Assembly (NCBI GenBank): GCA_037974335.1
Contig: CM075732.1
Coordinates: 99,965,789-100,029,788 of the forward strand
Direction of reading: 5' to 3'
Length of the DNA stretch: 64,000 bases
Source: Prionace glauca
Taxonomy: Eukaryota > Chordata > Chondrichthyes > Carcharhiniformes > Carcharhinidae
The position numbers and the translations under genes were made by a program. The notes below the pieces were generated by a model, which had not been told where the DNA came from, searched no databases, and saw only the letters and a list, made by a program, of their open reading frames with translations. How positions within the stretch are numbered: the first letter of the stretch is position 1; the number at the start of each line of letters is the position of its first letter. Of this stretch, positions 24,551 through 35,330 are shown piece after piece.

Positions 24551-24594
24551 TATCCACTGTTGCGTACACAGGGTTCTGCTCTCCATCAGGAACC
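24551..24594 (-). CDS. Receptor exon 6: cytoplasmic tyrosine-motif exon
   Basis: A 44-nt exon between acceptor CTTTAG and donor GTAAGT. Joined to the TM exon in phase it reads R-VPDGEQNPVYATVD plus one base. YATV fits Y-x-x-V/L/I; the residue two before the tyrosine is proline rather than I/V/L/S, so it is ITIM-like rather than canonical. Phosphorylation and SH2-protein binding are inference from the motif. A copy with changed residues occurs at 63905-63948. The phase-1 end shows that another exon follows. Confidence 0.72.
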
Positions 24595-25164
24595 CTAAAG
24601 AAATGCCACACATTAGCTTCATTGAGGCTTTACCACAGAACAGCGCTGTAATATTCACACTCTGGGTGGAGATACTGTTTAGATTTTTCAACATGGATTT
24701 CCCATCTGAGTTTTTTATGGAAGATTTCACGGATGAACAAGATCGATCGATTCATTCCCTAAATAAACAGAACTTGCTCTAGCAATAACACAAAGAATTT
24801 GACCAAAATCAGAAGGCATGCTGGGAAGCTTGATCAGGATGGGTAAATATGATTGGATTGTTTCCTTGTGGGGAGGGTAAAGGGTGAAGTAGGCTGCTTA
24901 CACAGAGTGTCCATTCGAACTGTTCTCCCTTGGTCTGAGCATCATGAGGGACTGTGCAGCTAGTGAGACACAGGCATGAAACCAGCGCTCTGATCGAGTT
25001 CATTAGGTGGGCTCGGTGGGGAATTATCCAGCACTTATATCCTGAGGGTGATGTTTCGTACTTTAACTGTTCAAACCTTCCTGACTCTCAGCAGCAGTAA
25101 GGTGCCTGTTGGTCAGTGCTGGGGTCAGTGTGATGCTGTGACAGTTGGACATGACTGGCACCAG

Positions 25165-25530
25165 TTGAGTTTCTGGACATGAGGATCAGAGGGTTAGATA
25201 GGATGGACAGTGAGAGCCTTTTTCCTCAGATGGTGATGGCTAACACGAGGGGACATAGCTTTAAATTGAGGGGTGGTAATTATAGGACGGATGTCAGAGG
25301 TAGGTTCTTTACTCAGAGGGTAGTAAGGGCGTGGAATGCCCTGCCTGCAGCAGTTGTGGACTCACCAACTTTAAGGGCGTTCAAATGGTCAGTGGATAGG
25401 CATATGGATAACATTGGAATAGTTTAGCTTAGAGGGTCATTAGATTGGTTCCATTGGTCGGCGCATCATCGAGGGCCGAAGGGCCTGTACTGCGCTGTTA
25501 TGTTCTATGTTCTGTGTTCTATGTTCTGTG
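25165..25530 (+). mobile_element. CR1-group LINE 3' end in the receptor intron
   Basis: Plus-strand frame 25179-25427 has MRIRGLDRMDSESLFPQMVM, GHSFKLRGGNYRTDVRGRFF and TQRVVRAWNALPAAVV, then a 3' tail with TTCTATG and TTCTGTG repeats near 25500-25530. It lies between the transmembrane and cytoplasmic exons, antisense to the gene. Confidence 0.85.
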
Positions 25531-25665
25531 TGTGGCTCTCATCAGTAGCAGGTCACTCCCCGTGAACTGTACACTACAAGGGAAAACTCCTCACGAAAAG
25601 CAGCAAGTTATAAAATAGTGCCCCTGACCAGTTATAGCAACAGACACAAGATGAATCATATTTAC

Positions 25666-25816
25666 CTTGGTGTGGAGTTCCTTGCTGAACAGAACCTCTT
25701 TTTCACAAGATAACCTGTGAGCAGAGCAACGCAGAACAAGACAACCAAGGACAGAATGATAGCCAGGATTAACACAACGGGATCTGAAGTACAGAGACTG
25801 TTGTAGGATGACTCTT
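25666..25816 (-). CDS. Receptor exon 5: stalk, transmembrane segment and start of tail
   Basis: After the acceptor TTTTACAG the frame set by the V exons reads ESSYNSLCTSDP (short stalk), then about 24 hydrophobic residues beginning VVLILAIILSLVVLF and ending LLTGYLV, then the stop-transfer KKRFC. The segment has no charged residue, so it gives no sign of pairing with an adaptor such as DAP12 or FcR gamma; signalling would have to come from the receptor's own tail. The exon ends phase 2 at donor GTAAAT. The two other frames are open in part but lack a membrane segment, and this one is the only frame that joins both neighbours. Confidence 0.78.
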
Positions 25817-26224
25817 CTGTAAAATATCAGAATGTTACACACACTACAGCTTCAGTTTGAGTAATGTACATCGACCGGAATGGAAATAAAATCAGACAGA
25901 ACCTGTTTCCGTCAGTTTCTGCTGAACACATTCGAGTAAAATTGTCCCTTTCATACGGGGCAAGTTAACAGCCTGGAATGAAAGACCAGTGCCACAGAAT
26001 GGCTTCTTCCTCTAACATTGTTGCCTTTTTTTATGGATGTGAAACAAGTCCAAAGATCAGTCGTACAGCAGGGCAGAGACCCCTGATCCAATGGCAGTTT
26101 GCACCAATACCAGAGAATCGCAGGGGAACATTCAAAAAAATCCCAGAACTTCCAAACTCTTGTTTGTGTGAAGTTGGGAGGATGAGGAATGATCCCCTGC
26201 CTGTCCACACTCACCAAACCTCAC

Positions 26225-27178
26225 TCACTCAGCAACCATCTCTCCAGTGCTGCACCCAGAGGGATGTGGATGCTCCATTGTTAAATACATTTAAGGCTGG
26301 AATAGAGAGATTTTGCTCTGTCGGGGAATTCAGAGATACGGTGACAGAGAGATGGGGTTTAACTGGAGTTGGCAGATGCACCTCTGCAATTTCAACCCCA
26401 GGAATTAAACTTGAAGTTGGGCACATTTCTTCCATCGACAATGTGCTGAAGTTAGTATTGATTTGGAACCGACATTGTCTGTCTAAAATATAACAAAAGG
26501 ATGCTGATGATATCTAAAGGTCGATGTCATGAAAAAAAGGCCCAGATCGAGTGGATGTGGAGAGGATGTTTCTACTGGTGGGAGAGACTGGAACTCGAGG
26601 GCACAACCTCAGAGTGAAGGAACACTCCTTTAAAACTGAGATGAGAAGGAATTTCTTCAGCCAGAGTGTGGGGAATCTGTGGAACTCATTGCCACACAGG
26701 ATTGTGGAGGCCAGGTCATTGAGTGTCTTTAACACAGAAATAAACAGGTTTTTGATCAGTAAGGGGAGCAGGGGTCATGGGGAGAAGGCAGGAGAATGGG
26801 GATAAAAATCCTATCAGCCATGATTGAATGGGAAAGCAGACTCGATGGGCCAAATGGACTAATTCTACTCCTATATCTGATGGTCTTATGGTTGTATGGT
26901 GAGGAGGCAGACAGGGAGCAGATAAAGTTCAATGTGGAGAAATTGAGGAGATACATGTTGGTGGGAAGAACATAAAGAGACAATGTAAATAAGGGTTACA
27001 AATCTAAAGGGGACGCAGAAACAGAGGCAGCTGAGTGTGTGAATGTATAATTCATTGAAGCTAACAGGACAGGTGGAGAGAGCAGTGAATAAAGCACACA
27101 GTCTCCTGGGCTTTGGAGAAGGATTGTAGAAATTAGGACTGATTTCCATGGGGGAGAGAAGGTGGAGAGGAGATTTGA
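26225..27178 (+). mobile_element. Cluster of CR1-group LINE 3' fragments
   Basis: At least three pieces: 26225-26345 (end of ORF2, old), 26535-26885 (RRNFFSQSVGNLWNSLPHRI and tail), and 26890-27178 (segment from FNVEKLRRYMLVGRT onward, the part after the catalytic box). The order does not fit one element, so separate insertions are likely. All are inside the V3-to-TM intron and antisense to the receptor. Confidence 0.65.
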
Positions 27179-28553
27179 ACCATAGAACCATAGAACACTA
27201 CAGCACAGAAACAGGCCCTTTGGCCCTTCTTGTCTGTGCCGAATCACTTTTCTACCTAGTCCCACTGACCTGTACCTGGACCATGTCCCTCCACACCCCT
27301 CTCACCCAAGTTTATTCAGCCTCTCCTCATAGTTCAACCCCCTCATCTCCGGTATCAGCCTAGTGAACCTCCTCTGCACTCCCTCCAAGGCCAAAATATC
27401 CTTGCGCAAGTGCAGCGACCAAAACTGCACACAGTACTCCAGCTGCGGCCTCACCAGTGCCCTGTACAGTTGCAGCAAGACCTCGCTGCTTTTATATTCT
27501 ATCCCCCTCGCTATAAAGGCCAGCATCCCATTCGCCTTCTTGATCACCTGCTGCACCTGCAGACTGGATTTTTGTGACTCATGCACAAGGACCCCCAGAT
27601 CCCTCTGCACCGCAGCATGCTGCAGCTTTTCACCCTTTAAATAGTAATCCCTCCGACTATTATTCCTGCCAAAGTGGATAACCTCACACTTGCTAATATT
27701 ATACTCCATCGGCCAGGTCCTCGCCCACTCGCTCAGCCTATCCAGGTCCCTCTGTAGACTTTCCACACCCTCCACGCAATTTGCTTTACCACTCACCTTT
27801 GTGTCATCAGCAAATTTCATCACCCTACACTCAGCCCCCTCCTCCAGATCATCTATATAAATGGTAAATAGCTGAGGCCCCAGCACCGATCCCTGTGGCA
27901 CTCCACTAGTCACCAACCGCCAATCAGAATAGCACCCATTGATACCAACTCTCTGCTTCCTATTAGACAGCCAATCCTCTATCCACGCTAACACCTTACC
28001 CCCAACTCCACGCCCCTTAACCTTCTGTAACAACCTTTTGTGCGGCACCTTATCAAATGCCTTTTGAAAATGTAGAAACACCACATCCACCGGTTCCCCT
28101 CTGTCTACCGCACTCGTCACATCCTCATAGATATCCAACAAGTTCATCAAACAGGACTTTCCCTTAACGAATCCGTGCTGCGTCTGCTCTATCAAACCAT
28201 TCCTTTCCAGGTGCCTCGCTATTTCTTCTTTGATGACGGATTCAAGCATTTTTCCAACTACAGATTTTAAACTAACCGGCCTATAATTCCCTGCCTTTTG
28301 TCTGCTACTTTTTTTAAACAGCGGCCGTTTTCCAATCTTCAGGCACTTCCCCGGAATCCAATGAATTTTGGTAGATAGTTACTAAGGCATCCACTATCAC
28401 CTCAGCCATTTCCTTCAGAACCCTGGGATGCATTCCATCCGGTCCTGGGGACTTACCCACCTTCAGTCCTATTAGTCTATCAAGCACTACCTCTCTAGTG
28501 ACAGTAATCACATTCAGGCCCTCAACTCCTACCATCCTTCTATCTTTAATATC
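27179..28553 (-). mobile_element. LINE F tail joined to LINE A4
   Basis: 27179-27302 is a CR1-group 3' end (catagaaccatagaacactac, gcacagaaacaggccctttg). 27303-28553 is subfamily A without its own 3' end: frame 28249-27302 (315 residues) holds VKGKSCLMNLLDIYEDV, VFLHFQKAFDKVPHKR, SGVPQGSVLGPQLF and KFADDTKVSGKAN (catalytic pair intact), and 28535-28314 holds SPGPDGMHP. The lack of a subfamily A tail suggests deletion or recombination between LINEs. It lies inside the receptor's V3-to-TM intron. Confidence 0.88.
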
Positions 28554-28554
28554 T

Positions 28555-28923
28555 GGATCTTGGGTTCATGTCACACTATCTATCAGGCACTCCCACACTT
28601 GGGCTAGTAAAATCTCACTCACTGTCCTGCTGGAGACAATACACATCTCTTTAACCTGTGCTTAACCCTCTCTCCACTCATATTGTCTGTGACTTTAAGA
28701 CTTAATTACCTGTAAAGACTTGTGTTCCAACCATTATTTTGTAAATTGAGTTTGTGTCTTTATGGACCCTGTTTGTGAACAGGACACCCACTTACCTGAT
28801 GAAGGAGCAGCGCTCCAAAAGCTAATGGCTTGAGCGATCAAATAAACCTGTTAGACATTACCCTGGTGTTGTCAGAGTTCTTACTATGTTTACCCCAGTC
28901 CAACGACAGCATCTCCACATCAT
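28555..28923 (+). mobile_element. Penelope-like element, 3' end
   Basis: The stretch begins gatcttgggttcatgtcaca, as does the end of the GIY-YIG frame at 30523, and runs through the same 3' untranslated region (ggagacaatacacatctctt, atcaaataaacctgttagac, ctggtgttgtcagagttctt) to a terminal ccacatcatg. A 5'-truncated copy. Confidence 0.7.
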
Positions 28924-29160
28924 GGAGACAGATTCACACAGCGAGTGGTCAGGCTCTGGAATGTACTGTCTGAGAGTGTGGTGGAGACAGGTTCAATTGA
29001 ACCATTCAAAATGGAATGAGACTGTTATCTGAAGTGGGGAAATGTTCAGGGTTCCAGGGAGAAGGCAGGGGAATGGCGTTAGGTGAGTTGAGCATTCAGA
29101 GCGATGGTGAGGACATGATGGGCCAAATGGTCTCCTCTGCCATTCTGTAATTCAGTTTCT
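28924..29160 (+). mobile_element. CR1-group LINE tail fragment
   Basis: Plus-strand remnants of the ORF2 end (ggctctggaatgtactgtct) and 3' tail (gatgggccaaatggtctcct, cattctgtaa). Old copy without an open frame. Confidence 0.5.
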
Positions 29161-29299
29161 CACTTATGTCCCTCTAGGCCTGACTTCTGAACCAGCCCAA
29201 CCTAATTCAATCACTGGAATGAAGGCCTGGATGAGCACTCTGCCATTCTGTCTGCTTCCTTCCATTCCATGCACACACCAGTCACTCAGCATTGACTTA

Positions 29300-29590
29300 C
29301 CAGTGACATTGAGCTGGGTTGTCTGAAGGCAAGAAGTGGGGGTGTGGGGACGGCCCTGGTGAGATGTTCGTCTTCATCAATGATATGTTGAAGACTCCGG
29401 AGAAGATGTCGTAGCTTCTCCGCTCCGGGGAAGTACTGGACGACGAAGGGTACTCTGTCCACTGTGTCCCGTGTTTGTCTTCTGAGGAGATCGGTGCGGT
29501 TTTTCACTGTGGCACATCGGAACTGTCGATCTATGAGTCGAGCGCCATATCCTGTTCTTAAGAGGGCATCTTTCAGCATCTGGAGGTGTC
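29300..29590 (-). mobile_element. Penelope-like element, inverted internal part
   Basis: The minus-strand frame has TVDRVPFVVQYFPGAEKLRH, LLRSLQHIIDEDEHL and TPPLLAFRQPS, the segment that links reverse transcriptase and GIY-YIG domains in Penelope-like proteins. It is in opposite orientation to the rest of the element, which continues on the plus strand from 29591; such inverted 5' parts are usual in this class. Confidence 0.75.
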
Positions 29591-30850
29591 AACCTCAAAC
29601 AGACCATTGTTCGCAGCAAACTACCCAGTCTTCAGGAGAACAGTGACCACAACACTGCATGTTGGACACTGCATGTCCACCTCGTGTCAAACGAGGGGCA
29701 TTCACACGGCGGGTTGTGAGTGGGCTGCTCTTGGAAGTTCCAGGAGTGGCCTAGTACTTCATGTCGGTGTGTGTGCTTGATCCTGGACCGGTAGATGGGC
29801 GCCGCAACAGCTCAGTGACCAGCACTGCTGGCTGTGCAGGCACATGGATTTGGGCCTGTGTCTGTGGGAGTTTGCGCATTCTCCCTGTGGTTGCGTGGGT
29901 TTCCTCCGGGCGCTCCGGTTTCCTCCCACACCCCAAAGATGTGCTCTCAGGCTAATCGGTTTTTACCAAATTGACACTATTTCTTCCCTGAATCTGACTG
30001 AGTAGGGTTCCATTCGTAGACATCCAGGGTAGAATAGGTGTAGGGTGATGTGGCGGCACGGGCTCATTGGGCTGAAGGGCCTGTTTCCCGTGCTGGGTTG
30101 TTCTTTGTTCTTTGTTCTAACACCACACAACCCTGCCACAGCAACCTCTGCAAGACATGCCGGATCATCGACACGGATACCATCATCACACGTGAGAATA
30201 CCATCCACCAGGTACATGGTAAATACTCTTGCAACTCGGCCAACATTGTCTACCTGATACGTTGCAAGAAAGGATGTCCCGAAGCATGGTACATTGGGGA
30301 GACCATGCAGACGCTATGACAACGGATGAATGAACATCGCTCGACAATCACCAGGCAAGACTGTTCCCTTCCTGTTGGCGAACACTTCAGTGGTCACGGG
30401 CATTCAGCCTCTGACCTTCGGGTAAGCATTCTCCAAGGCGGCCTTCACGACACACAACAGCGCAGAGTCGCTGAGCAGAGACTGATAGCCAAGTTCCACA
30501 CACATGAGGACGGTCTCAACAGGGATCTTGGGTTCATGTCGCACTATCTGTAACCCCCGTGACTTGCCTGGGTTTGCAAAACCTCACTTACTGTACTGTC
30601 TGGAGACAATACACATCTCTTTAAACTGTGATCAGTGCTCCTTCCACTCACATTATCAGCCACTTTAAGACTTGAACAGCAGGTTAAGTGTAAGGATTCG
30701 CATTCTAATCAGTAATCTGTAAACTGTCTGTGCTTTATATGCTCTGTCTGAGGCCAGAGCTCTCCATTCACCTGACGAAGAGGGTAACCTCAAAAGCTTG
30801 TGCGTTTACTATCAAATAAATCGTTTGGACTAAAACCTGGTGTTGTCAGA
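29591..30850 (+). mobile_element. Penelope-like element with GIY-YIG endonuclease domain, interrupted
   Basis: The plus strand starts NLKQTIVRSKLPSLQENSDH (29600-29660), is interrupted by a LINE E tail (29660-30118) and resumes TTQPCHSNLCKTC. The GIY-YIG domain follows: VYLIRCKKGCPEAWYIGET, QRMNEHRSTI, GEHFSGHGHSASDLRVSIL, RVAEQRLIAKFHT. GIY appears as VYL and YIG is intact. The 3' untranslated part (30552-30850) ends acctggtgttgtcagacttt. The element is broken and has no full reverse transcriptase here. Confidence 0.83.
29660..30118 (+). mobile_element. LINE E 3' end nested in the Penelope-like element
   Basis: This 460-bp block starts within the LINE E 3' untranslated region (tccacctcgtgtcaaacgag, compare 36765 and 43445), contains the SINE-like body (gggagtttgcgcattctccc, ctccggtttcctcccacacc) and ends in TTCTTTG repeats. 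Short AACAC repeats on both sides may be the target duplication. Confidence 0.72.
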
Positions 30851-31374
30851 CTTTTCAAGTATACAAACAGGCATTGAAAAGCCAAAAAGAAAGAAACTTC
30901 TTGAAGCTTCTGAAATGCCTGACAAAAATAGGAGCACTTTGCTTCAAACCATGTTAATACTGTCTAATTGACTAGCTCCCTCGTCAGTTTGATATTCAGC
31001 CAAGCATTCATAATTGGCCCATCTGATAACTCCATCAACAGTAGCATATTGAACAGATAGCCTGGAGATGAAATGGCCTGGCACTTGACTCTGCTCGTTC
31101 TACAGATCTCAGCCTCAATTGTCTTTCCCAGGATGTGGACATTATTGCCTCGGCTAACGTATGCTCATCATCCCTAAGACTCTCCCTATTCCTGCTACCC
31201 AGCAGTGTGCCAAAGTTCAAACCTCACCCATTCCTCCTCCCTGATCGCAGCCTCCAGTGCTTCCCTGATCGTTTCTCACGTCCAACATTATATTCCCATA
31301 AACCCCTAATTCCCTGAATCCCACCCTGCTCACTGCTTTCCTCACCTTTTCCTCTCCATCCGCAGTCATACCCG
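30851..31374. other. Unassigned intronic sequence
   Basis: Non-coding for the receptor and without recognised repeats apart from a possible degenerate start of the following LINE near 31350. Nothing further supported. Confidence 0.35.
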
Positions 31375-32430
31375 ACACAAAGGAAGATGGTTGGAGGTCA
31401 ATCATCTCAGCTCCAGGACATCACTGCAGGAGTTCCTCAGGGTCGTGTCCTCGGCCCAACCATCTTCAGCTGGTTCATCAATCACCTTCCCTCCATCATA
31501 AGGTCAGGAGTGGGGATGTTCATTAATGATTGGACCATTCATTACTCCTCCATTACTGAAGCAGCCGGTTCCTGCACACAGCAAGACCTGGACAACATTC
31601 AGACTTGGGCTGATATGTGGAAGGTAACATTTCCCCACACAAGGGCCAGGCAATGAGCATCTCCAACAACAGAGGATCTAACCATCACCCCTTCACATTC
31701 AACGGCATTTCCATCACTGAATCCCCAACTGTCAACATCCTGGGAGTTACCATTGACCAGAAACTGAACTGGACTAGCCCTGTGAAAGCTATAGTTACAA
31801 GAGCAGGTCAGAGACTGGGAATCCTGCAGAGGGTAACTCACCTCCTGACTCCCCAAAGTCTGTCCACCACCTACAAGGTACAAGTCAGGAATGTAATGGA
31901 ATACTCTCCACTTGCCTGGATGAGTGCAGCTCCAATAACACTCAAGAAGCTTGACACCATCCAGAACAAAGCCAATGTATTTGATTGGGACACCACCCAT
32001 CACATTAAACATTCACTCCCACCACCATGGACACACAGTGACAGCCGTGTGTCCCATCTACAAGATGCACTGCAGCAACTCACCAAGGCTCCTTTAACAG
32101 AACCTTCTAAACCCATAACCTCTACCATTTCTGCTCTCTGTGACTCTACAACTCGATGACTTTGACTGTAAAAGGACAAGGGCAGCAGGCACATGGGGAA
32201 CATCACCACCTGGAGGCTTCTCTCCCAGTCACTCACCATCCTGACTTGGAAATATATCACCGTTCCTTCACTGTCACTGGGTCAGAATCCTGGAATTTCC
32301 AATCCTGACAGCACTGTGGATGTACCTACACCACATGGGCTGCAACAGATCAAGAGGTTGTTTCACCACCACCTTCTGAAGGGTAACTAGGGATGGACCC
32401 TAACCAGTAATGCCCACCAAGAATGAATAT
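31375..32430 (+). mobile_element. Rex1/Babar-like LINE, 3' half of reverse transcriptase
   Basis: The plus strand encodes TAGVPQGRVLGPTIFSWFIN, a changed catalytic box (MFINDWTIHYS, so no Asp pair), QQDLDNIQTWADMWKVTF, then FNGISITESPTVNILGVTID, VIVTRAGQ-like and LLTPQSLSTTYKVQVRNVME blocks, YSPLAWMSAAP, LDTIQNKA. It ends with the short conserved tail (taactagggatggaccctaa, agtaatgcccaccaagaatg). Two frames are needed, so it is inactive. Elements of this type also left the fragment at 16345-16900. Confidence 0.78.
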
Positions 32431-32728
32431 AAAACAGAAACAGCTGGAGACAGCACTCTGACAAAAAGCTGAGTATATAAAGGAGAGGGAGAAAGATTAG
32501 AAACAAACAGAAACAGAGAAACACAGAAAATGTCAAAGGATTGAAGACTGAGAAATCAGGAGCGATGCACAATTTTTATTCTTTGATAAAAGTGCATGAG
32601 ATCATCCAGTCTATTTTTCTAATGTGTTCCCTTTACCTCAGGGGTTTGTGATATTTCTCACATACTCACTTCCCACACAGTTACAAGTGGTGATGACTTC
32701 AGGAGATTGTTATGTAAACTGGACTTAC

Positions 32729-33073
32729 TGGTTACATTCAGCAGTGTCCCATTGCCACTGATATCTCCCCACACTGAGCAGTAATAGACGGCAGTGTCAC
32801 TGGGCTGCACCATGGTGATTGTCAGAATGAAGCTGTTATTGGAGGTGTGTCTGGAAGGCTGGAATCGCTCAGTAATACCTGGGCTCCGGGTTATGTTATT
32901 CCCTGTATCCTGTGTTAAAACTCTCTCCCTATCTTTCCCAGGTAGTTCCCGGTACCAGTGAACATCAGTGTGTGTCACTGCGGCGTTCCTCACGGTGCAC
33001 TGTAACCGTGCAGTCTGACCCTCTGTGACACGTTCCACACTCGGAGACTGGATAAGGACTGGAACATTCACAC
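32729..33073 (-). CDS. Receptor exon 4: V-type Ig domain V3, the membrane-proximal copy
   Basis: The exon is 345 nt, one codon longer than V1 and V2, with the same phase. Framework residues are shared (SVERVTEGQTARLQC, HWYR, SDTAVYYC), but the CDR1 and C' regions differ: VTHTDVHWYRELPGKDRE replaces VSGAIVHWYRKRPGQ. The J-like end is SGNGTLLNVTS, a good G-x-G-T motif, with CDR3-like loop SVWGDI. It is the most diverged of the three and so likely split off first. Splice sites are intact. The next coding exon downstream is the transmembrane exon about 6.9 kb away. Confidence 0.84.
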
Positions 33074-33086
33074 CTTTAAACAGAGG

Positions 33087-33343
33087 AAAAACAAATCAGT
33101 GAGAGACAGAAATCAGTGAGTGACAGAAATCAGTGAGTGACAGAAATCAGTGAGTGACAAAAATCAGTCAGTGACAGAAATCAGTGAGAGACAGAAATCA
33201 GTCAGTGACAGAAATCAGTGAGAGACAGAAATCAGTCAGTGACAGAAATCAGTGAGAGACAGAAATCAGTGAGAGACAGAAATCAGTGAGTGACAGAAAT
33301 CAGTGAGTGACAGAAATCAGTGAGTGACAGAAATCAGTGAGTT
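33087..33343 (-). repeat. 17-bp minisatellite before V3 (about 255 bp)
   Basis: About fifteen units of the same 17-bp repeat, with an extra variant CAGTCAGTGAC not common in the other arrays. No AG occurs on the coding strand within the array. Confidence 0.9.
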
Positions 33344-33496
33344 AAATTCAGAGCTGAAGGTTTCGAATTCCTGTGAGTATTTAAAGGGACAGTCCAGGCA
33401 GTAGAGTTTCTGTGTTAAAGTGAGAGAGTCTCTGTTCTCCTGATGTTTTTGTGTAACAGGTTGTAAGACTGGTGTGGCTCATTACTGATTCACAGC

Positions 33497-33957
33497 AAAC
33501 ACAACACATTGGTATGTTAGCCTTTATAGGAAGGGGTATAGAATATAAGAGCTGGAGTCTAATGTTGCAGTTGTACAGAACGTTCGTTAGGCTGCATTTG
33601 GAGTACTGCATCCAGTTCTGGTCGCCTTACTACCGGAAGGACGTGGAGACTCTGGAGAGAGTGCAGAGGAGGTTTACTAGGATGTTGCCTGGTATGGAAG
33701 GACTGGGTTATGAGGAAAGATTGAAGAAATTGGGGCTCTTTTCCCTTGAATGATGCCGACTGAGGGGGGATCTAATAGAGGTATATAAGATTATGAAGGG
33801 TATAGATAGAGTAAACAGAGGTAAGCTATTTCCTATGATAGAGACATGTAGGACAAGGGGCCATGGACTTAAGGTGAGGGGGGAGAGGTATAACACAGGT
33901 ATTCGAGGGAGGATTTTCACACAGAGGGTAGTGGGGGTATGGAATGCTCTGCCGGTT
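33497..33957 (+). mobile_element. LINE E fragment in the V3-V2 intron
   Basis: Plus-strand ORF2 segment: MLAFIGRGIEYKSWSLMLQL, LEYCIQFWSPYYRKDVE, RRFTRMLPGMEGLGYEERLK, then RGDLIEVYKIMKGIDRVNRG and FTQRVVGVWNALP, where LINE A5 cuts in. It was part of the tandem V unit; the equivalent in the V2-V1 intron (35960 on) keeps the rest of the element. Confidence 0.85.
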
Positions 33958-35234
33958 TCATTAAAGGGATAAATTTACTGGAGTTCTATGAGGTTGTGTC
34001 TAGGGCAGTGGATGGAGGAGAGCCGGTGGATGTGGTCTTTCTAGATTTTCAGAAGGCGTTTGACAAGGTACCTCACAAGAGGTTATTGCAGAAGGTCAGG
34101 GGACATGGAGTTGGGGGTAGGGTGTTAGCGTGGATAGAGGATTGGTTGTCAAATAGGAGGCAGAGTGTGGGGGTCAATGGGTGCTATTCGGATTGGCGGT
34201 TGGTGACCAGTGGAGTGCCCCAGGGGTCGGTGCTGGGGCCTCAGCTATTTACCATTTATATAGATGATCTGGAGGAGGGAATTGAGCGTAGGGTGTCGAA
34301 ATTTGCTGATGACACCAAGATTTGGGGAACGGCAAATTGTGTGGAGGGTGTGGAGAGTCTGCAGAAGGATCTAGATAGGATGGGTGAATGGGCCAGGAAA
34401 TGGCAAATGGAATTTAATGTTGGCAAGTGTGAGGTGGTCCACTTTGGTAAGAAGAATGGTAGGAAGGACTATTACTTATGGGACGAAAAACTGCAGCAGG
34501 CGACGGTGCAGAGGGACCTCGGGGTCCTTGTGCATGAGTCGCAAAAACCCAGCTTGCAGGTGCAGCAGGTGGTCAGGAAGGCGAATGGGATGCTGGCCTT
34601 CATAGCGAGGGGGATTGAATATAAAAGTAGGGAGGTCTTGCTGCAGCTGTATAGGGCATTGGTGCGGCCGCAGCTGGAGTACTGTGTGCAGTTTTGGGCG
34701 CCGCACCTGCGCAAAGATATTTTGGCCTTGGAGGGAGTGCAGAGGAGCTTTACGAGGCTGATGCCGGAGTTGAGGGGGTTGAGCTATGGGGAGAGGCTGA
34801 ATAAACTATGCTTGTACTCGTTGGAGTTTAGAAGAATGAGGGGAGATCTCATTGAGACGTATAAGATGATGAATGGGATGGATAGGATAGAGGTGGAGAG
34901 ACTCTTCCCGCTCAAAAAAGACATTAGGACTAGGGGGCACAGCCTCAAGATAAAGGGAAGGCGGTTTAGAACGGAGTTGAGGAGGAACTTCTTCACTCAA
35001 AAGGTGGTGAATCTCTGGAATTCTCTGCCCGTTGAAGTGGTGGAGGCTGCCTCGCTAAATATTTTTAAGACGCGGGTTGATGGGTTTTTGATAAGAGAGG
35101 GGATTAAGGGTTATGGGGAGAGGGCGGGAAGGTGGAACTGAGCCACGACAGATCAGCCATGATCTTATTGAATGGCGGGGCAGGCTCGAAGGGCTAGATG
35201 GCCTACTCCTGCTCCTATTTCTTATGTTCTTATG
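33958..35234 (+). mobile_element. LINE A5: long open frame in the V3-V2 intron
   Basis: One frame (33939-35141, about 394 residues belonging to the element) runs from INLLEFYEVVSRAVDGGEPV through VFLDFQKAFDKVPHKR, SGVPQGSVLGPQLF, SKFADDTKIWG (catalytic pair intact), LEYCVQFWAPHLRKD to GYGERAGRWN, then tail with TTCTTATG repeats. It is 5'-truncated but otherwise unbroken, so it is young. It replaced the rest of LINE E and the following 130 bases relative to the V2-V1 intron. Confidence 0.92.
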
Positions 35235-35330
35235 TAACCCCAAACCCCACACATCATCACAAACTCATCTCCAACTCACTCATCTGGAAGAGGTTATTGC
35301 TGTGGATTATTGGAATAAAACTCTACTTAC

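Larger units (their letters stand above)
2230..24645 (+). repeat. Segmental duplication, left copy
   Basis: Sequence from LINE B at 2230 to the cytoplasmic exon region at 24645 matches 44647-64000 in the same order and orientation, with insertions in either copy. Unique stretches such as 9963-10800, 15000-16100 and 17760-18480 match closely, so this is a genomic duplication and not just shared repeats. Its right limit cannot be seen because the other copy runs off the window. The left border lies inside LINE B; to the left is an unrelated minus-strand LINE. Confidence 0.88.

Noticed and set aside
25591-25842. Alternative 83-residue reading through the transmembrane exon
   Set aside because: It is in another frame, does not fit the exon phases and has no membrane segment or start context.
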